NCBI GenBank assembly: GCA_022821725.1
Contig: JAJEDB010000022.1
Coordinates: 1 to 64,000, forward strand
Direction of reading: 5' to 3'
Origin: Candidatus Poribacteria bacterium
GTDB lineage: Bacteria; Poribacteria; WGA-4E; WGA-3G
DNA: 64,000 bases
Positions 59,983-64,000 of this stretch are shown here, in pieces. The notes below the pieces were generated by a model. The model was not told the origin of the DNA. It worked only from the letters and a program-made list of their open reading frames with translations, and did no database searches. Each line of letters opens with the position of its first letter. Position 1 is the first letter of the stretch. Both the position numbers and the translations under genes were made by a program.

Positions 59983-60041
59983 CCCGTAACACCCGCAGCT
60001 TACACCGGATCCTTCGTTCCTGGATGAACTTCGACCTAAAT

Positions 60042-60278
60042 ATGAAGACAGATAAAACAATCACACAGGATGAACTCCGTCCAGAATATGATCTGAAAAA
60101 GTTGCGAGTGCGGAAGTTTGGTCCTGCGCGTAAGCAGTTCGGTAACTTTATCGAGTTAGAACCTGATGTCGCTGCAGTATTTCCGGATGCAGTGCCTGTT
60201 AATGAGGCACTGCGATGTCTGCTCCAAGAATACAAAGATGACGGCACAGCACTACCTCACATAGATGATGGCACTTAA
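60042..60278 (+). CDS. small antitoxin-like protein
   Basis: This 78-residue protein starts at the ATG at 60042. It shows TQDELRPEYDLKKLRVRKFG and the ending VNEALRCLLQEY. The layout resembles small proteins that pair with BrnT-like or other toxins (ribbon-helix-helix type), but no toxin is next to it. A Shine-Dalgarno sequence is weak. It lies between two other antitoxin remnants. Confidence 0.55.
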   Translation: MKTDKTITQDELRPEYDLKKLRVRKFGPARKQFGNFIELEPDVAAVFPDAVPVNEALRCLLQEYKDDGTALPHIDDGT

Positions 60279-60351
60279 CATTCGGCATGAAATAACCATC
60301 AGGACAAAACACCCTTTCACTCTTGGATAAAACATAAAAAAAGGGCAAACG

Positions 60352-60576
60352 ATGCGTAAAGAAGTTTCTACGACGGAATTGTGAGGGAAACTTGGTAAAT
60401 TGCTTGATGGCGTCCACCGCGACGGAGATCGGCTGATCGTCAACCGAGAGAAAAGCTTTTCAGTATTAGATAGAATATGGGAAAAAGTGCCAGCGGTGAG
60501 TGAAGAAGAGGCACAAGTAGATATTGAACGGGCAATTGCAGAGGGACGAGCGGAGATAGCCAGAAAAAGAAGTTAG
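60352..60576 (+). pseudogene. Phd/YefM-like antitoxin with premature TGA
   Basis: The frame MRKEVSTTEL-stop-GKLGKLLDGVHR continues for 75 codons with one in-frame TGA at 60382-60384. The family has Arg in the ELR position, and CGA to TGA is one base change, so this is a nonsense mutation. RLIVNREKSFSVL fits a Phd/YefM fold. No toxin follows. Confidence 0.6.
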
Positions 60577-60677
60577 TTGGCTCCCTGATGCGCGTTTACT
60601 GGATACAACCAGCATATCAGTCCAATTATCCGACTGCCGATGTCTGATAAATCACTTTAAGGGAACTGGGATTTTGA

Positions 60678-61841
60678 CTATCCAATCTCTTTATCCAATT
60701 CTTCCTGACTCATCTCCTGGACAAATTTAGGCGTAATTTCGGAGGCTTCTCCTTCTTCAAAAACCCCCATTTCAAACGCGCGCATCAGGGCATTACGACA
60801 CCGCTTATTCACGTCTCTCGGTGTTCCCCGTTGCAAATTAGACAGAAGTGCCCGAAGTGCTTCCTCTGTAAACGGAAAATAGGGTGTTTTGGGTTTTTCT
60901 TGGGGTCTGTAGTGACAGAGAAGCTCACGGACATATTGCAGCAGCTCTTCTTGATCTTTCACTTCATGAAAGAAAATCTGTCGGGTAATCCGATCCGTGA
61001 GATAACCTCCGAGAATCAGTTCAATTTCTTCATATTCCTCTGGCGAGGTAAGCGTGAAATTCATGAAAAGTGTGAAGAAATAAGGAAGTCGATCTACGAG
61101 TTCACGCAATCCCTGTCCGAAAGGACGATATTGTGGTGGTGTAAAATAGATGAAATTCTCCATTTCATCTATCCATAGACAGAATCGATTGTGCTGAGTT
61201 ACATCAGAGGAGTCAGATAACCCCGTAAGACATTGAAAAACCCCTGCCAATACCCGAAAATAATCTTGTGTTTTTTCGATGTTTCGATTTAAGCCGAGTT
61301 TTCGCAATTCGGTAGTCGTGCATTTGCCAAGAAAGTAGGCATTTAGGAATGAACCAGCTCCTGCAGGAATTGGTGAACTTCCCAAATCAAGCAACGCTTT
61401 CACGAAGTCCCCACTCACCATCGTTTGGCGAAGATTTTGCTTAACTACATTCCGCCCAACAGATTCTACAATTTTGTTGACTGTCTCTCCTATCCGCTCA
61501 AGTCCAATCTGTTCCATGACCTCCAGATAAAAATCCCTTGCAGGATTCCCAGTCTCAGTAGGGGTCTGAACTCTTAAAACTTCTATATTCTGGACGCTCG
61601 GCGATGCTTCAGGAATATTTTCATCGCAACTAAAGAAAAGCGAAGCGTGTGTTTTGCCTCCGCCAATAGAACCTCGGCATAATATCACTTGCGTTGGTGC
61701 TGACGCTTTCGCTTCCCGGAAGACACTATTAAATTCGTTTCTCAGTTCTTCCAGACCTGCCCAAGTTGTCTGTTTGGGATTGGTCGGAGGTTTAGTTGCA
61801 AAAGGATTTTCCCGTAAACCTGCTAAATTCCAAATATCCAT
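60678..61841 (-). CDS. AAA-type ATPase of a probable defence operon
   Basis: This 387-residue P-loop ATPase starts at the ATG at 61841 (MDIWNLAGLRENPF); upstream ATGs overlap the preceding gene. Walker A is GSIGGGKTH (about 57-65) and Walker B RFCLWIDEMENF (about 219-230). A C-terminal winged-helix-like part has PFTEEALRALLSNLQRGTPRDVN, as in ORC/Cdc6-like ATPases. Such ATPases occur in BREX- and phosphorothioate-linked systems. It lies 10 bp after the winged-helix gene and is divergent from the DUF4007 gene, which suggests a common system. Confidence 0.78.
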   Translation of the reverse strand: MDIWNLAGLRENPFATKPPTNPKQTTWAGLEELRNEFNSVFREAKASAPTQVILCRGSIGGGKTHASLFFSCDENIPEASPSVQNIEVLRVQTPTETGNPARDFYLEVMEQIGLERIGETVNKIVESVGRNVVKQNLRQTMVSGDFVKALLDLGSSPIPAGAGSFLNAYFLGKCTTTELRKLGLNRNIEKTQDYFRVLAGVFQCLTGLSDSSDVTQHNRFCLWIDEMENFIYFTPPQYRPFGQGLRELVDRLPYFFTLFMNFTLTSPEEYEEIELILGGYLTDRITRQIFFHEVKDQEELLQYVRELLCHYRPQEKPKTPYFPFTEEALRALLSNLQRGTPRDVNKRCRNALMRAFEMGVFEEGEASEITPKFVQEMSQEELDKEIG

Positions 61842-61851
61842 AAGTTTTCGG

Positions 61852-62985
61852 TTAGGTTGGAAAAAAAATAAGATATGACTCATTTTCACGGTGGGAAAAC
61901 CGGACGGCATACCGCGTATCAGGCTCTTTAGAAAACATATCTAAATCTGCCTGGAGTTCCTCAAGGTTCGCCGCGATTCCGTTATCCGTGATCAGAAGGA
62001 GTACCATATAAATGAGTGCCGGATACAAAGAAATTTTTGGGGTCGATGTACTCCGAAGCGTTTCAAAAGCCTGAAAAGTGAGTTTGTAAAGCAGCTCTTT
62101 TCTCTCCAACTTCTGTATCTCTGTCCATTGTCGATCAATTGTGCCCACATGTATTTCCGTCCATTGTCGATCAATTGTGCCCATAAGTATCTGTCCAGCA
62201 ATGCCAAAGAATTGCTTCCGCAACCACACTGAACTTGTGTGAAAAACCTGGGTTTCTTGAATTTTCGGAAGAGACTGAGAAAACTGGATCCCCATTTCTG
62301 TTAATTCGGAATGTCTCTTTCCACTATTCTCAATTGAGACCAAACCGAGGTCAGCCAACCAATGAATTCGCGGCGGCACGATATTTTCAATAGAACGTTT
62401 TGTTCCCTTTTTCCAATGTGCCACTCGATTCCGGGCTGCCAAGATGTCACGTGCTACCGACGCTTCCGCTGTCAACATGCGGGCTTGCAATTGCTGAAGA
62501 TAAAACGTTGGGAAAGCGTTTTGCAAATCGGAAAGAGATTGAGAACCGCCTGCAACTAACATCCGAATAACTGTGAGAAGTTGATCGCTGTCCTTCACCA
62601 AAAGCCAATATAGATACGCGCAGCGTTCAGCATCAGTCAGTTCAAATGGATTGTGACCAGGAACCCAGCGAAGAAAAGGAAACAATGGTTTTCCAAATCG
62701 AGTCACACGGCAAGCACCAGCGATTCGGCCTATAAGCCCCATCGAAACAACGAAGTTAGTGTATCGTCTTGGAGCAGCTTGCCCGCGTGTTGCTTTAATA
62801 AATCCCTGCTGATTCGCGTAACCCATCAAATCTCTCTCATGACTGAGGCTCCATTTTTCAAGTCGAGTATAGAGCACAGATTCACTTAGCGTTTTATGCT
62901 CAAGCAATCGTAGAATTGCAGAAACATAGCCGAGACGGCGAACAAGCGTGTTAATCTCTGTGATCCCAACTTCGTATTTAGGCAT
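61852..62985 (-). CDS. putative winged-helix protein with internal 36-bp duplication
   Basis: This 377-residue protein is of unrecognised family. The N-terminal half has helix-turn-helix-like patterns (LLEHKTLSESVLYTRLEKW and GYANQQGFIKATRG) and RVTRFGKPLFPFLRW. A middle region (IHWLADLGLVSIENSGKRHS) looks like a second winged helix. A 12-residue unit GTIDRQWTEI(H/Q) is duplicated in tandem, with 36 bp of near-identical DNA at about 62115-62186. It is the first gene of the divergent operon, with the ATPase 10 bp downstream. DNA binding is inferred only. Confidence 0.65.
   Translation of the reverse strand: MPKYEVGITEINTLVRRLGYVSAILRLLEHKTLSESVLYTRLEKWSLSHERDLMGYANQQGFIKATRGQAAPRRYTNFVVSMGLIGRIAGACRVTRFGKPLFPFLRWVPGHNPFELTDAERCAYLYWLLVKDSDQLLTVIRMLVAGGSQSLSDLQNAFPTFYLQQLQARMLTAEASVARDILAARNRVAHWKKGTKRSIENIVPPRIHWLADLGLVSIENSGKRHSELTEMGIQFSQSLPKIQETQVFHTSSVWLRKQFFGIAGQILMGTIDRQWTEIHVGTIDRQWTEIQKLERKELLYKLTFQAFETLRSTSTPKISLYPALIYMVLLLITDNGIAANLEELQADLDMFSKEPDTRYAVRFSHRENESYLIFFPT
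62115..62186. repeat. in-frame 36-bp tandem duplication
   Basis: The word TCCATTGTCGATCAATTGTG occurs twice, 36 bp apart, inside the winged-helix gene. The copies keep the frame. Confidence 0.8.
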
Positions 62986-63133
62986 TTGGTAACCTGCATG
63001 GCGATGGCAATGCTATGAAACTGAAAACGAAAAAAGAGCGTATGACACATTATCTGGGGGTTTTATTCAATTAACGATATCACAGAAGTGTGGGAAACCC
63101 TCTTAACCACGGGCTACTGCAACCGACAATAAA

Positions 63134-63162
63134 AGCATACCAGATTTTCCCAAAAATGTCAA
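63134..63162 (-). promoter_or_regulatory. sigma-70-like promoter of the ATPase operon
   Basis: On the minus strand: TTGACA (63162-63157), 17 bp, TATGCT (63139-63134). The leader would be about 140 nt. It is back to back with the promoter at 63367. Confidence 0.5.
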
Positions 63163-63366
63163 AAAATATCCCGAATCTCAGCGAATCCGCGAATAGATGA
63201 TAAATAGGCCTTGACTTTTTTAGGTTCATTTAGTTTTCGTAATTCTGGTTGACTTGTGGCGGAAGTCACAAGGTGGAGTTCACTCCTACAACGATGGGTC
63301 TGGAATTGGAGTGTTTTCGCTTAAGTATTTCCCTTCAGACGGAAAAACTGAATAGCCTTAATTTTT

Positions 63367-63396
63367 TTGACATATTCTTCACATATAAGGTATAAT
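63367..63396 (+). promoter_or_regulatory. consensus promoter of the DUF4007 gene
   Basis: TTGACA (63367-63372) and TATAAT (63391-63396), both perfect, with an 18-bp spacer. The ATG at 63404 is 7 bp after the -10, so the mRNA is leaderless or nearly so; no ribosome binding site is visible. Confidence 0.75.
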
Positions 63397-63403
63397 AAGT
63401 AAT

Positions 63404-64000
63404 ATGGAGAATCTTTCAACTACTGAACACACAACTTCACCATATCGAAAAAATCCTTCTTTTTCGGGCCACCAGACCTTCCCGTTTCGTTACACGTGGT
63501 TGAAAAAAGGCGTGGATGCGGTGAGAGATAAATCAAACATTTTTACAGAAGATAATGCTCCAGTTACCTTAGGGGTTGGTAAAAATATGGCACATTCCAT
63601 CCGTCATTGGTGTTTAGCTGCCGACCTTATCGAAAAAATTGAGGATGAGTCTGATCCTCGCGATGGATTTAAGGCTACTGATTTCGGCGAAAAAATTTTT
63701 GACGACCCAGAGGGATATGATCCCTATCTTGAAAATCCAGCGACCTTGTGGTGGATCCATTGGCAGATCGCAACGAATATGGAACGAGCATCCACATGGT
63801 CTTGGGCTTTTAATTTCCTCAATTATCCAGAGTTTACACGAGACTCCTTAACTAAGGCTCTCATGGATTGGATAAAACATGAAAAAAAAATAAAAAGGCA
63901 GCCTTCCGAAAATACGATCAAAAAGGATGTCAACTGCTTTTTCCGAACATATTGTCTTTCGCATTCACCAGAAGCCGCAATTATTGAAGATACGTTTGAT
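63404..64000 (+). CDS. DUF4007 family protein (SspB-like), 5' part
   Basis: The frame is open from the ATG at 63404 to the window edge (199 codons, no stop). Signatures are FSGHQTFPFRYTWLKKG (about residues 20-36), LGVGKNMAHSIRHWCLA (about 56-72), a polar ENPATLWWIHWQIA block and SENTIKKDVNCFFRTY. These match DUF4007. As I recall, this family includes SspB, the nickase of the SspABCD DNA phosphorothioation system, and is also found beside PAPS-reductase-like genes. The C-terminal catalytic part lies beyond the window. The gene is divergent from the ATPase/winged-helix operon. Confidence 0.85.
   Translation, partial: MENLSTTEHTTSPYRKNPSFSGHQTFPFRYTWLKKGVDAVRDKSNIFTEDNAPVTLGVGKNMAHSIRHWCLAADLIEKIEDESDPRDGFKATDFGEKIFDDPEGYDPYLENPATLWWIHWQIATNMERASTWSWAFNFLNYPEFTRDSLTKALMDWIKHEKKIKRQPSENTIKKDVNCFFRTYCLSHSPEAAIIEDTFD

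Noticed and set aside
60382-60384. In-frame TGA as another selenocysteine codon
   Set aside because: No Cys partner or redox fold is nearby, Arg is expected at the site, and no clear hairpin follows; a nonsense mutation is simpler.
1-64000. tRNA, rRNA and CRISPR loci
   Set aside because: I scanned for T-arm words and repeat-spacer patterns and saw none I could support.

Overview
The window looks like chromosomal DNA of an uncultured, moderately GC-balanced bacterium. It most resembles Candidatus Poribacteria or a close relative. Reasons: two phytanoyl-CoA dioxygenase-like proteins, formylglycine-generating-enzyme-fold proteins, LamG-like secreted proteins, a DUF1080 protein, enolase-superfamily and Gfo/Idh/MocA enzymes, a large DUF6785-like membrane protein, dockerin-like domains, and many short palindromic intergenic repeats. 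This placement is inference from gene content only; no rRNA or tRNA gene was seen.

Layout. 0-4.5 kb: a transposase tail, a small membrane protein, then an overlapping run of TPR, FGE-fold and FG-GAP/UnbV proteins. 4.5-10.7 kb: a secreted protein, two tandem TolB-like propellers, a double VWA protein and moaB. 10.8-20.8 kb: an EcfT-like protein behind a large putative carbohydrate-active protein, a 2-hydroxyacid dehydrogenase, an enolase-superfamily enzyme, a large membrane protein, a LamG-like protein and a cation exchanger. 21-30.7 kb: two PhyH proteins, an aldo/keto reductase, rluD, truA, an HD protein, an IS630-type element and an oxidoreductase. 31-34.5 kb: murA-hisD-DUF1028. 34.5-37.7 kb: a PGPGW-like protein, an SDR and a PQQ-type propeller. 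37.8-42.9 kb: a beta-lactamase-fold protein, a protein with a repeated FACxHxH motif, a URO-D/MtaA-like protein and two modular selenoprotein candidates. 43-46.5 kb: a BatA-like protein and a LamG protein. 46.7-54.9 kb: uppP, then a reverse-strand set (hisC, ispG, two glycosyltransferases, membrane protein, deacetylase, methyltransferase). 55-59 kb: DUF1080, aldo/keto reductase, mutY and an FGE-fold protein. 59.6-64 kb: decayed toxin-antitoxin remnants, then a divergent set of AAA ATPase, winged-helix-like protein and a DUF4007 protein cut by the window edge.

Main discoveries. (1) Two adjacent genes at 40482-41102 and 41099-42934 are each interrupted by one in-frame TGA, at exactly the first redox position of a thioredoxin domain (U-P-F-C). 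The cis-proline lies 44 residues downstream in both, as between Cys32 and Pro76 of E. coli thioredoxin, and a SECIS-like hairpin follows each TGA. They read as secreted dockerin-thioredoxin selenoproteins. (2) Five secreted proteins of at least three different folds end in the same short tail (KLATTWGxxK-like), a candidate C-terminal sorting signal. (3) The right edge holds what may be the start of a DUF4007-centred, SspB-like defence island beside toxin-antitoxin debris. (4) Several families of small palindromic mobile repeats are present; one core palindrome is nested inside two different wrapper elements and is also split by the IS630 copy.

Many + strand genes have a clear sigma-70-like promoter with 16-18 bp spacing (TTGACA/TATAAT type, often TGC before the -10). 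Two of these promoters (uppP and the DUF4007 gene) sit so close to the start codon that the mRNA should be leaderless or nearly so.
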